From Pseudomonadota bacterium (lineage in GTDB: Bacteria > Pseudomonadota > Alphaproteobacteria > Rhizobiales > Pleomorphomonadaceae), in the NCBI GenBank assembly GCA_023436885.1, contig JAEZHI010000004.1:1-64000 (forward strand): a stretch of DNA of 64,000 nt, written 5' to 3'. Both the position numbers and the translations under genes were made by a program. The notes below the pieces were generated by a model. It saw nothing but the letters and a program-made list of their open reading frames with translations, was not told the origin of the DNA and searched no databases. This document shows, piece by piece, positions 44,004-52,840 of the stretch (positions are counted from its first letter, which is position 1; every line of letters begins with the position of its first letter).

Positions 44004-44017
44004 GCGCCGTGAGGCGC
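44004..44017 (+). other. GNRA-type hairpin in the nuoI-nuoJ gap
   Basis: GCGCC-GTGA-GGCGC would form a stable stem with a GUGA tetraloop in mRNA, in the 59-base gap. It is possibly a processing or stability element. Confidence 0.4.
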
Positions 44018-44034
44018 ATCGGGGACGAAGCGAG

Positions 44035-44646
44035 ATGATACAGGCCTTGTTCTTCTATTTGTTTGCGGCGGTCACCATCGCTTCGGCGGTCATGGTGATT
44101 TCCTCACGCAACCCCGTACATTCGGTGCTGTTCCTGATCCTCGCCTTCGTCAACGCGGCCGGCTTGTTCATGCTGGTCGGCGCCGAGTTTCTCGCCCTGC
44201 TGCTGATCGTCGTCTATGTCGGCGCCGTGGCGGTGCTGTTCCTGTTTGTGGTGATGATGCTCGACGTCGACTTCGTCGAACTCCGTCAGGGCTTCATGCA
44301 GTACCTGCCTATCGGCATGCTGGTCGGTCTGATCTTCCTCGCCGAGCTCCTGATGGTTGCTGGCGCCTGGGTGTTCGCCCCCGAAGCGACCGCGACGGCT
44401 ACCGCGCCGATCCCTGATCCGGCGCAGGTCTCCAACACCCTGGCGCTCGGTCAGCTGCTCTACACGCGCTATGTCTACTTCTTCCAGATCGCCGGTTTCG
44501 TGTTGCTGGTCGCCATGATCGGCGCCATCGCGCTGACGCTACGCCATCGCGCGTCTGTCCGGCGCCAGAACATTTCTGTCCAGGTGGCGCGCACCCGCGT
44601 GACCGCCATCGAAGTCAAGCATGTCGAGCCGGGGAGGGGACTGTGA
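44035..44646 (+). CDS. nuoJ: NADH-quinone oxidoreductase subunit J
   Basis: The 203-residue ND6-type membrane subunit has five transmembrane helices. The conserved segments are SSRNPVHSVLFLILAFVNAAG (about 23-43) and LLIVVYVGAVAVLFLFVVMML (about 60-80), the latter containing the pi-bulge helix. It is followed by nuoK after 45 bases. Confidence 0.96.
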   Translation: MIQALFFYLFAAVTIASAVMVISSRNPVHSVLFLILAFVNAAGLFMLVGAEFLALLLIVVYVGAVAVLFLFVVMMLDVDFVELRQGFMQYLPIGMLVGLIFLAELLMVAGAWVFAPEATATATAPIPDPAQVSNTLALGQLLYTRYVYFFQIAGFVLLVAMIGAIALTLRHRASVRRQNISVQVARTRVTAIEVKHVEPGRGL

Positions 44647-44691
44647 CCGTTCGTTTGCACCGTTCCACGCCGGACAAGGAAGGTTGATCCC

Positions 44692-45000
44692 ATGACGCTC
44701 GGTCTTGCGCACTATCTCTCGGTCGCGGCGATCCTGTTCACGCTCGGGGTACTCGGCATCTTCCTCAACCGGAAGAATGTGATTGTCATCCTGATGAGCG
44801 TCGAGTTGATCCTCCTGTCGGTCAACCTGAACCTCGTCGCCTTCTCGCACTTTCTTGGTGATCTCGTCGGACAGGTGTTTGCCCTGTTCGTTCTGACGGT
44901 CGCCGCCGCCGAGGCCGCCATCGGCCTTGCCATTCTTGTCGCATTCTTCCGCAACCGCGGCTCCATCGCGGTGGAAGACATCAACGTGATGAAGGGCTGA
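44692..45000 (+). CDS. nuoK: NADH-quinone oxidoreductase subunit K
   Basis: The 102-residue ND4L-type subunit has three helices. The conserved Glu residues involved in proton translocation are in MSVELILLSVNLNLVAF and AAAEAAIGLAILVA. The ATG has AAGGTTGATCCC upstream. Confidence 0.97.
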   Translation: MTLGLAHYLSVAAILFTLGVLGIFLNRKNVIVILMSVELILLSVNLNLVAFSHFLGDLVGQVFALFVLTVAAAEAAIGLAILVAFFRNRGSIAVEDINVMKG

Positions 45001-45008
45001 CGCAAGAG

Positions 45009-47105
45009 ATGTATTCCCTCATCGTCTTCCTTCCGCTCATTGGCTTCCTCATCGCCGGCGCCATCGCGCTGTTCGGCGCGGCGGCCACCGTCCCCGCGCC
45101 CGAAGGTGGTCATGACGCTCATGGGCATCACGACGACCATGCCGATACTCATGCCGCGCATGACGATCACGCCCATGGCGGCCATGACGATCATCACCAT
45201 GCCCCAGAGCCGGCGGCTCCGGGGTCGCGTATCGCCGAGTTGGTGACGACCGGCCTGCTGTTCGTTTCCGCCATCCTCTCCTGGGTGGCCTTCATCTCGG
45301 TCGGCTTCGGCGAACACGAGACGCAGTCGATCCAGGTGCTGAGCTGGATTCATTCCGGCGCCCTGCAGATCGATTGGGCGTTCCGCGTCGATACCCTGAC
45401 CGTGGTGATGCTTGTCGTGGTCACCACAGTCTCGTCGCTCGTCCATCTCTACTCCATGGGCTACATGGCTGAAGATCCGGATCGTCCGCGCTTCTTCGCC
45501 TACCTCAGCCTGTTCACCTTCGCCATGCTGATGCTTGTGACGGCCGACAATTTGGTACAGATGTTCTTCGGCTGGGAAGGCGTGGGTCTCGCGTCCTACC
45601 TGCTGATCGGCTTCTGGTACAAGAAGCCGTCGGCTTCGGCTGCTGCCATCAAGGCCTTCGTCGTCAACCGCGTCGGCGACTTCGGCTTCATGCTGGGCAT
45701 CTTCGGCATCTTCGTGATGTTCGGGACGATCAGCTTCACCAACATCTTCGCCAACGTCGCCACTGTCGAAGGCAAGACCATTCACTTTCTGTGGGGCAAC
45801 TGGGACGCCATCACGGTGATCTGCCTCTTGCTGTTCATGGGGGCCATGGGCAAGAGCGCGCAGTTCCTGCTGCATACCTGGCTGCCGGACGCCATGGAAG
45901 GTCCGACGCCGGTCTCCGCGCTGATCCATGCGGCGACCATGGTGACCGCCGGCGTGTTCATGGTGGCGCGTCTGTCGCCGCTGTTCGATCTCAGCCCGAC
46001 GGCACTTACGGTCGTCACGCTGGTTGGCGCGGTGACTGCGTTCTTCGCCGCCACCGTCGGCCTCGTCCAGAACGACATCAAGCGCGTCATTGCTTATTCG
46101 ACCTGTTCGCAGCTCGGCTACATGTTCGTGGCGCTTGGCGTTGGTGCTTATGGCGCTGGCGTGTTCCACCTGTTCACGCACGCCTTCTTCAAGGCGCTCC
46201 TGTTCCTCGGTGCCGGCTCGGTGATCATGGCCAGCCATCATGAGCAGGACATGCGCTCGATGGGTGGTCTCCGCCACAAGATCCCGCTGACCTTCTGGGC
46301 CATGACGCTCGGCACGCTGGCAATCACCGGTGTCGGCATCCCGGGTACGGAAATCGGCTTTGCCGGCTTCCTCTCCAAGGACGCCATCATCGAGAGCGCC
46401 TTTGCCGGCCACAATCCGGTGTCGGGCTTTGCAGCCGTGCTTCTGGTGATCGCCGCCGGCTTCACCAGCTTCTATTCATGGCGTCTGGTGTTCCTCACCT
46501 TCTTCGGTGCGAGCCGCGCACCCAAGGATGTGTACGACCACGCCCACGAGAGCCCGCTTGTCGTTCTGATCCCGCTCGGCGTGCTGTCGCTCGGAGCGGT
46601 GCTCGCGGGCATGGTCTTCTATGGCCACTACGTCGGCGAGGAGCAGGCCGAGTTCTGGAAGGGCGCACTTTTCTACGGCCCGGAAAACCATATCCTGCAC
46701 GCCATGCATGAGGTGTCCTTCCTGGTGAAGGTCTCGCCCTTCCTGGCCATGCTTGTCGGCTTCGCCATTGCTTACTGGTTCTACATCCTGAACCCGGCTC
46801 TGCCGAAGAAGCTCGCCGCTGCCCTGCCGGGGCTCTACAAGTTCCTGCTCAACAAGTGGTACTTCGACGAGCTCTATAACGTGATCTTCGTGCGTCCGGC
46901 CTTTGCCATCGGCCGCCTGTTCTGGAAGACCGGTGACGGCGCCATCATCGACGGTCTCGGCCCGAACGGCGTTGCCGCCCGCGTGCAGGACGTCACGGCC
47001 CGCGTCGTGCGTCTGCAGACCGGATATGTCTACCATTATGCCTTTGCCATGGTGATCGGCGTTGCTGCCCTCATCACCTGGGCCATGTTCGCCGGGGGAC
47101 AATGA
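45009..47105 (+). CDS. nuoL: NADH-quinone oxidoreductase subunit L with His-rich loop
   Basis: The 698-residue antiporter-like subunit has the conserved MFFGWEGVGLASYLLIGFWY (helix 5 Glu), HTWLPDAMEGPTPVSALIHAATMVTAG and C-terminal lateral-helix features. Between transmembrane helices 1 and 2 it carries an unusual segment of 30 residues (35-64) with 13 His and 8 Asp. That loop could bind metal ions or be a neutral low-complexity insertion. The gap from nuoK is eight bases, and the end overlaps nuoM by four bases. Confidence 0.97.
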   Translation: MYSLIVFLPLIGFLIAGAIALFGAAATVPAPEGGHDAHGHHDDHADTHAAHDDHAHGGHDDHHHAPEPAAPGSRIAELVTTGLLFVSAILSWVAFISVGFGEHETQSIQVLSWIHSGALQIDWAFRVDTLTVVMLVVVTTVSSLVHLYSMGYMAEDPDRPRFFAYLSLFTFAMLMLVTADNLVQMFFGWEGVGLASYLLIGFWYKKPSASAAAIKAFVVNRVGDFGFMLGIFGIFVMFGTISFTNIFANVATVEGKTIHFLWGNWDAITVICLLLFMGAMGKSAQFLLHTWLPDAMEGPTPVSALIHAATMVTAGVFMVARLSPLFDLSPTALTVVTLVGAVTAFFAATVGLVQNDIKRVIAYSTCSQLGYMFVALGVGAYGAGVFHLFTHAFFKALLFLGAGSVIMASHHEQDMRSMGGLRHKIPLTFWAMTLGTLAITGVGIPGTEIGFAGFLSKDAIIESAFAGHNPVSGFAAVLLVIAAGFTSFYSWRLVFLTFFGASRAPKDVYDHAHESPLVVLIPLGVLSLGAVLAGMVFYGHYVGEEQAEFWKGALFYGPENHILHAMHEVSFLVKVSPFLAMLVGFAIAYWFYILNPALPKKLAAALPGLYKFLLNKWYFDELYNVIFVRPAFAIGRLFWKTGDGAIIDGLGPNGVAARVQDVTARVVRLQTGYVYHYAFAMVIGVAALITWAMFAGGQ

Positions 47106-48634
47106 GTATGAGCGGAATGCCGCTTCTGACGCTGACCACGTTCCTGCCGCTGGCAGGTGCCCTGTTCATTCTGATGATCCGGGCGCAGGACGAGGCCGCG
47201 ATCCTCAACATCCGGCGCGTGGCGCTGATCACCACGGTCGTGACCTTCCTGGTGTCGATCGGCATCTGGACGGGCTTCGATCCAAAGAACCCGGGCTTCC
47301 AGCTGACCGAGGCGGCCGGCTGGTCGGGCAGCTTCTTCGCCTATCGCATGGGCGTTGACGGTATCTCGATCCTGTTCGTGCTGCTCACAACCTTCCTGAT
47401 GCCATTCTGCATCCTGGCAAGCTGGGAGTCGGTTCAGGTCCGCGTCAAGGAATACATGATCGCCTTCCTGGTGCTCGAGACGCTGATGATCGGCGTGTTC
47501 TGCGCCACCGACCTCGTGCTGTTCTATGTGTTCTTCGAAGGCGGCCTGATCCCGATGTTCCTGATCATCGGCATCTGGGGCGGTCAGCGTCGCGTCTACG
47601 CGTCCTACAAGTTCTTCCTCTACACTCTGGCCGGCTCGGTTCTGATGATGCTGGCAGTCATGGCGATGTACTGGCAGAGCGGCACGACCGACATCACCGA
47701 GCTGGTCAATCATCCGTTCCCGGCGACCATGCAGTGGTGGCTGTGGTTCGCCTTTTTCGCCAGCTTCGCCGTGAAGATGCCGATGTGGCCGGTCCACACA
47801 TGGCTGCCTGACGCGCACGTCGAGGCGCCGACCGCCGGTTCGGTCCTGCTGGCGGCCATTCTCCTGAAGATGGGCGGCTACGGCTTCCTGCGCTTTTCTC
47901 TGCCGATGTTCCCACTTGCCTCGGCCGATCTCGCGCCTTTTATCTTCACCCTTTCCGTCGTTGCCATCGTCTACACCTCGCTGGTGGCGCTGGTGCAGGA
48001 GGACATGAAGAAGCTGATCGCCTATTCGTCCGTCGCCCACATGGGTTATGTGACCATGGGTATCTTCACGCTGAACACGCAGGGCCTGCAGGGCGCCGTG
48101 TTCCAGATGTTCAGCCATGGCCTAGTATCGGGCGCGCTCTTCCTCTGCGTCGGCGTCGTCTACGATCGTCTGCACACCCGTGAGATCGCTGCCTATGGTG
48201 GCCTTGTGAACCGCATGCCGGCTTATGCCGCGGTGTTCATGGTAATGACCATGGCCAACGTCGGACTGCCTGGCACGTCTGGCTTCATCGGTGAGTTCCT
48301 CACTCTGTCGGCCGCTTTCCAGGTCAACACATGGGTGGCTGCCTTCGCGGCTCTCGGCGTCATCCTGTCGGCAGCCTACGCTCTCTGGCTGTTCCGGCGC
48401 GTTGTTTGGGGTGCCCTGACCAAGGCCAATCTCAAGGCGATGATGGATCTCAGCCCGCGCGAGATCGCCATCCTGGCGCCGCTCGTCGTGCTGGTGATCC
48501 TGTTCGGCGTCTACCCGCTGCCGGTGCTTGACGCCACGGCTGCCTCGCTCGATGCACTTCTCCGCTCCGTCCATGCGGCGATCGACGCCGCCGGCCAGAC
48601 CGCTTCGGCTGGGCCGCTGCCGCTGATCCGCTGA
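47102..48634 (+). CDS. nuoM: NADH-quinone oxidoreductase subunit M
   Basis: The 510-residue antiporter-like subunit has FFEGGLIPMFLIIGIWGG with the conserved Glu on helix 5, VHTWLPDAHVEAPTAGSVLLAAILLKMGGYG, and AYSSVAHMGYVTMGIF. The ATG overlaps the nuoL stop; a second ATG two codons later is also possible. Confidence 0.97.
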   Translation: MSMSGMPLLTLTTFLPLAGALFILMIRAQDEAAILNIRRVALITTVVTFLVSIGIWTGFDPKNPGFQLTEAAGWSGSFFAYRMGVDGISILFVLLTTFLMPFCILASWESVQVRVKEYMIAFLVLETLMIGVFCATDLVLFYVFFEGGLIPMFLIIGIWGGQRRVYASYKFFLYTLAGSVLMMLAVMAMYWQSGTTDITELVNHPFPATMQWWLWFAFFASFAVKMPMWPVHTWLPDAHVEAPTAGSVLLAAILLKMGGYGFLRFSLPMFPLASADLAPFIFTLSVVAIVYTSLVALVQEDMKKLIAYSSVAHMGYVTMGIFTLNTQGLQGAVFQMFSHGLVSGALFLCVGVVYDRLHTREIAAYGGLVNRMPAYAAVFMVMTMANVGLPGTSGFIGEFLTLSAAFQVNTWVAAFAALGVILSAAYALWLFRRVVWGALTKANLKAMMDLSPREIAILAPLVVLVILFGVYPLPVLDATAASLDALLRSVHAAIDAAGQTASAGPLPLIR

Positions 48635-48645
48635 GGGCTAAAAAT

Positions 48646-50076
48646 ATGACCGCACTTCCCGACTTCGCCCTTGCCGGACCGGAACTTCTTTTGGCCGTCG
48701 GCGCACTTCTGTTGCTTCTCCTCGGCGCTTACGGCGGTGAGAAGCAGTCTGGCCTCGTCTCTGGCCTGTCGGTGCTGCTGCTTTTGGTCGCCGCTGTCGC
48801 CGTGGTCCTCGGCCGCGACGGCTCGACCTTCAACGGCTCCTTTGTGGTGGATGGCTTCGGCCGCTTCCTGAAGGTGCTGGTGCTGATCGGTTCGGCCCTC
48901 GCCGTGCTGATGACCAAGCGCTTTGCCACAGCCGAGAAGTTCTTCCACTTCGAGCTTCCGGTGCTGATCGTTCTGGCCACCATCGGCATGCTGCTGATGA
49001 TATCGGCTGCCGATCTGATCGCCGTCTATCTCGGTCTCGAGCTGCAGTCGCTGGCGCTTTATGTTGTCGCAGCCTTCCATCGTGACGATGGCCGTTCCAC
49101 CGAAGCCGGCCTCAAGTATTTCGTGCTGGGGGCGCTGTCCTCGGGCATGCTTCTCTATGGTTCGTCGCTGATCTACGGCTTCACCGGACATGTCGATTTC
49201 GTCGGCATCGCTGCCGCAGCGGCTGCCGGTGGCAAGGCGTCGCTCGGCTTGACCTTTGGCATCGTCTTCGTTGCCGCCGGTATCGCCTTCAAGGTATCCG
49301 CCGTGCCGTTCCACATGTGGACGCCGGACGTTTACGAGGGTGCCCCGACCCCCGTGACAGCCTTCTTCGCCGCCGCTCCGAAAATCGCTGCCATGGCGCT
49401 GTTGGTCCGCGTCGCGATGGAGGCTCTCGGACCGGTCAAGGCCGAGTGGCAGCAGATCGTCGCCTTCATGTCGCTGGCGTCGATGATCCTTGGTGCCTTC
49501 GCCGCCATCGGTCAGCGTAACATCAAGCGCCTGATGGCCTACTCGTCCATCGGTCACATGGGCTTCGCGTTGGTTGGTCTCGCTGCCGGGTCCGAGGCGG
49601 GCATCTACGGCATCCTGATCTATCTTGCCACCTACCTCGCCATGACCGCCGGAGCGTTCGCGGTAATCTTGTCGATGCGGCGGGATGGCGCCATGGTCGA
49701 GGATATCGACAGCCTTGCCGGTCTGTCGCGCACCAACCCGGTCGTCGCTTATCTGCTCGGCATCATCATGTTCTCGCTGGCGGGCATTCCTCCCTTCGCT
49801 GGCTTCTTCGGCAAGTATTTCGTCTTCGCGGCCGCCATCAACGCTGGCCTCTACTGGCTCGCCGTGGTTGGCATCCTGAGCTCTGTGGTCGGCGCCTATT
49901 ACTACCTCCGCATCGTCAAGATCATGTTCCTCGACGAGCCGAAGGGGGCCTTCGAGCCGATGGGGGGCGAGATGAAGGCGGTGCTTGGCATCTCCGGGCT
50001 GTTCGTTGCGGCCTTCGCCCTGGTGCTTGGTCCGCTCGGCAATCTGGCACTCGCGGCCGCCCGTACGCTGTTCTGA
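48646..50076 (+). CDS. nuoN: NADH-quinone oxidoreductase subunit N
   Basis: The 476-residue antiporter-like subunit closes the complex I genes. It has YLGLELQSLALYVVAAFHRDD, the FKVSAVPFHMWTPDVYEGAPTPVTAFFAAAPK block and AYSSIGHMGFALVGLA. birA follows after 13 bases. Confidence 0.97.
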   Translation: MTALPDFALAGPELLLAVGALLLLLLGAYGGEKQSGLVSGLSVLLLLVAAVAVVLGRDGSTFNGSFVVDGFGRFLKVLVLIGSALAVLMTKRFATAEKFFHFELPVLIVLATIGMLLMISAADLIAVYLGLELQSLALYVVAAFHRDDGRSTEAGLKYFVLGALSSGMLLYGSSLIYGFTGHVDFVGIAAAAAAGGKASLGLTFGIVFVAAGIAFKVSAVPFHMWTPDVYEGAPTPVTAFFAAAPKIAAMALLVRVAMEALGPVKAEWQQIVAFMSLASMILGAFAAIGQRNIKRLMAYSSIGHMGFALVGLAAGSEAGIYGILIYLATYLAMTAGAFAVILSMRRDGAMVEDIDSLAGLSRTNPVVAYLLGIIMFSLAGIPPFAGFFGKYFVFAAAINAGLYWLAVVGILSSVVGAYYYLRIVKIMFLDEPKGAFEPMGGEMKAVLGISGLFVAAFALVLGPLGNLALAAARTLF

Positions 50077-50089
50077 GGCGATCGGCACG

Positions 50090-50851
50090 ATGAATGAAGG
50101 TTCGGGGCTTCAGTGCCCCGCGGGTTACACGGCTGTCCACCTCGACGCGGTCGGATCGACCAACGTCGAGGCCTTCGAACGAGCTCGGCAGGGCGCGGCC
50201 TCAGGTCTCTGGGTCGTCGCTCGCTGCCAGACCGCCGGACGCGGGCGGCGCGGAAGGGTCTGGACGTCTGAGCCGGGCAATCTCTATTCCTCGTTGATGC
50301 TGCGCGATCCCATCGAAGAGGCGCGGCTCGGCGAGTTACCCCTGGTCGTGGCGCTTGCTGTCCATGATGCCATCTCGGCGGCGCTGCCTCCCTTCGTGCG
50401 TGGCGATCTCGCCATCAAGTGGCCGAACGATATCCTTTACGCTGGCGCCAAGCTCTGCGGCATTCTGATAGAGGCCGTTGCTACGCCCGAGGGGCGGGTG
50501 GTGGTCATCGGGATCGGCGTCAACTGCGCCCATCATCCCGACCCCACGCTTTATCTGGCGACGGACCTCGCGGAGATCGGCTACCCCACGGAGCCGGAAG
50601 TGATGTTCTCCTTGCTGTCGGCTTCGATGGCGCGTCGTCTGTCCGAATGGAAGACAGGAGAGTTCGCGGGCATCCGGGAAGCTTGGCTTAGTCGTGCCAG
50701 AGGTGTCGGCGATCCAATCACCGTTCGACTGCCGGCTCGCGAAATTTCGGGGGTTTTTGCCGGTCTCGACGATGACGGTAGATTGTTGCTTCGTCACGAG
50801 GGTGGCCTGGAGGCGATTTCAGCCGGTGACGTGTTCTTCGGTTCCTCCTGA
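50090..50851 (+). CDS. birA: Biotin--[acetyl-CoA-carboxylase] ligase (monofunctional)
   Basis: The 253-residue protein attaches biotin to AccB via biotinyl-AMP. It has the catalytic CQTAGRGRRGRVWTSEPGNLYSS block (GRGRRGR loop, about 43-60) and the KWPNDILYAGAKLCGIL lysine segment. There is no N-terminal helix-turn-helix, so it does not act as a repressor like E. coli BirA. It sits between nuoN and rnj, a conserved order in Alphaproteobacteria. Its target AccB is encoded at 62841-63320. Confidence 0.95.
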   Translation: MNEGSGLQCPAGYTAVHLDAVGSTNVEAFERARQGAASGLWVVARCQTAGRGRRGRVWTSEPGNLYSSLMLRDPIEEARLGELPLVVALAVHDAISAALPPFVRGDLAIKWPNDILYAGAKLCGILIEAVATPEGRVVVIGIGVNCAHHPDPTLYLATDLAEIGYPTEPEVMFSLLSASMARRLSEWKTGEFAGIREAWLSRARGVGDPITVRLPAREISGVFAGLDDDGRLLLRHEGGLEAISAGDVFFGSS

Positions 50852-51002
50852 CACCTCTTGCCAGTTTCACATGCGATTTCGTTGCGATGTGGCGTCTTTC
50901 CGAGAGTTTTCTTGACGTAGCCGCCTTTCGCGTCCACCTAGAGCCCACGGATAAAGAAGAACGAACGCGCACCGGCAGGGGCCGGTGAACTGGAGATACT
51001 CT

Positions 51003-52688
51003 GTGACGAAAAAGAAGAGCGGGGCCGACGAGCTCATTTTCCTGCCGCTGGGCGGCGTTGGCGAAATCGGCATGAACCTCGCGCTCTATGGTCTCGGTCC
51101 TGAAGCGGACCGCAAGTGGCTGATGGTCGACTGTGGCGTATCCTTCGCTGGCCCGGAACTGCCGGGCGTCGATCTGCTTCTGCCCGATATCTCCTACATT
51201 GAGGCTTACAAGGATGACCTCGTCGGCATCCTGATCACACACGCCCACGAGGACCATTACGGCGCCATTTACGATCTGTGGCCGCGACTGGGTGTACCAG
51301 TCTACATGACGCCGTTTGCTGCGGCCCTCCATGCCGCGAAACGCGAAATGGAGCCCGGCGCGCCGCGCGTGCCGACCAATGTCGTCGAACAGGGACAGCG
51401 CTTCTCGATCGGCCCGTTCGACGTTGAGCTGATCGCCATGTCGCACTCTCTGCCCGAGCCGACCTCCGTGCTGATCCGGACGACCATGGGCAACGTGCTG
51501 CACACCGGCGACTGGAAGATCGATCACGATCCGCGCGTCGGTCAGCCGATCGACATGAAGCGCCTGGCCGAGATCAGCGCCGAAGGCGTGGATGCTATGA
51601 TCTGCGACTCGACCAATGCCGTTCGCTCCGGCCGCAGCCCATCAGAAGGAGAGGTCGCGCACGGCCTTGCCGAAGTCGTCGGCCGTGCAAAAAAGCGCGT
51701 CGCCGTCACCATCTTTGCATCCAACCTCGGCCGCATCCGCTCGATCGCCGAGGCAGCCGCCAAGAATGATCGGGAGATCGTCGTGGTTGGCCGCGCCATC
51801 AAGCGTGTGTTGGATGTCGCCGGCGAACTGGGCATGCTGGAGGGACTGCCGCCCTTCCGCGACGAGGAAGCTTACGGTTACCTGCCGCCCGACAAGGTGA
51901 TGGCCATCGTCACCGGCAGCCAGGGCGAGGCGCGCGCGGCTCTTGCCAAGATTGCCGCTGGCGACCACCGCAACATCACGCTCGACCGCGGCGACATGGT
52001 GATCTTCTCGTCCCGTACCATTCCGGGCAACGAGAAGGCGGTCGGCGCCATCAAGAACAAGCTGGTGGAGCAGGGCGTCGAGATCGTCTCCGACAGTGAC
52101 GCGCTGGTCCATACATCCGGCCACCCACGCCGCGACGAGATGATGGAGCTCTACCGGCTCGTCAAGCCGAAGGTGGCTGTGCCGGTGCACGGTGAGGCCG
52201 TTCACCTTGCGGCGCACGAAAGGCTGGCTCGCGAGGCCGGCGTCCCCAGCGTCGCGCGGACCAAGAATGGCGAGATGCTGCGTCTGCTGCCGGGTGACGA
52301 GCCCAAGGCCGTTGGCCATGTGCCCTTCGGCATCCTTGTCAAGGACGGCAGTCTCGTGCGCGATCCGGAAGGGTCTGGTGTCGTGGAGCGCCGCAAGATG
52401 AGCTTCGCCGGCGTCGTCGTCTGCACGCTGCTCATGAACGCGCGTGGCGACATACTCGGCGAATACGGTCTCAATTGCTTCGGTCTGCCAGAGACCGATA
52501 ACAAGGGCGAAGATTTCGAGGACGTTCTCGCAGCTGCTGTTGACGGCTGCCTTCTCTCCATCCCCAAGAATCGTCGCAAGGACGAGGACCTTGTTGCCGA
52601 AGCGGTACGTCGCTCGATCCGCGCCGCCGCCAACGAGCGTTGGGGAAAGAAGCCCATTACCGAGGTTACGGTTCTGAGGGTGGAGTGA
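51003..52688 (+). CDS. rnj: Ribonuclease J
   Basis: The 561-residue beta-CASP metallo-beta-lactamase nuclease has the metal motif THAHEDHYGAI (about 76-86) and MSHSLPEPTSVLI, the beta-CASP block (IFASNLGRIRSIAEAA) and the C-terminal region with PVHGEAVHL. RNase J processes and degrades RNA by both endo- and 5' exonuclease activity. The GTG with GGAG seven bases upstream was chosen; a GTG six codons earlier is open. It is 151 bases after birA. Confidence 0.95.
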   Translation: MTKKKSGADELIFLPLGGVGEIGMNLALYGLGPEADRKWLMVDCGVSFAGPELPGVDLLLPDISYIEAYKDDLVGILITHAHEDHYGAIYDLWPRLGVPVYMTPFAAALHAAKREMEPGAPRVPTNVVEQGQRFSIGPFDVELIAMSHSLPEPTSVLIRTTMGNVLHTGDWKIDHDPRVGQPIDMKRLAEISAEGVDAMICDSTNAVRSGRSPSEGEVAHGLAEVVGRAKKRVAVTIFASNLGRIRSIAEAAAKNDREIVVVGRAIKRVLDVAGELGMLEGLPPFRDEEAYGYLPPDKVMAIVTGSQGEARAALAKIAAGDHRNITLDRGDMVIFSSRTIPGNEKAVGAIKNKLVEQGVEIVSDSDALVHTSGHPRRDEMMELYRLVKPKVAVPVHGEAVHLAAHERLAREAGVPSVARTKNGEMLRLLPGDEPKAVGHVPFGILVKDGSLVRDPEGSGVVERRKMSFAGVVVCTLLMNARGDILGEYGLNCFGLPETDNKGEDFEDVLAAAVDGCLLSIPKNRRKDEDLVAEAVRRSIRAAANERWGKKPITEVTVLRVE

Positions 52689-52840
52689 GAAGGCAAGGGG
52701 GCGCTCATTCCGCCTCTTTGGTAACGGTGTCAAAAGCGCACCGCGACCGAAGGGAAATCAGCAGATTGTCGTAAATCCTCAGTATCCCGGCAATCTCTTG
52801 TTAGTCCAACGGACGATACCTTGATAGCCTTGGAGGGGCT

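Noticed and set aside
44712..46412. 566-codon minus-strand open frame opposite nuoK/nuoL
   Set aside because: Shadow frame with Arg/Glu/His-rich composition; the plus strand encodes well-conserved complex I subunits.
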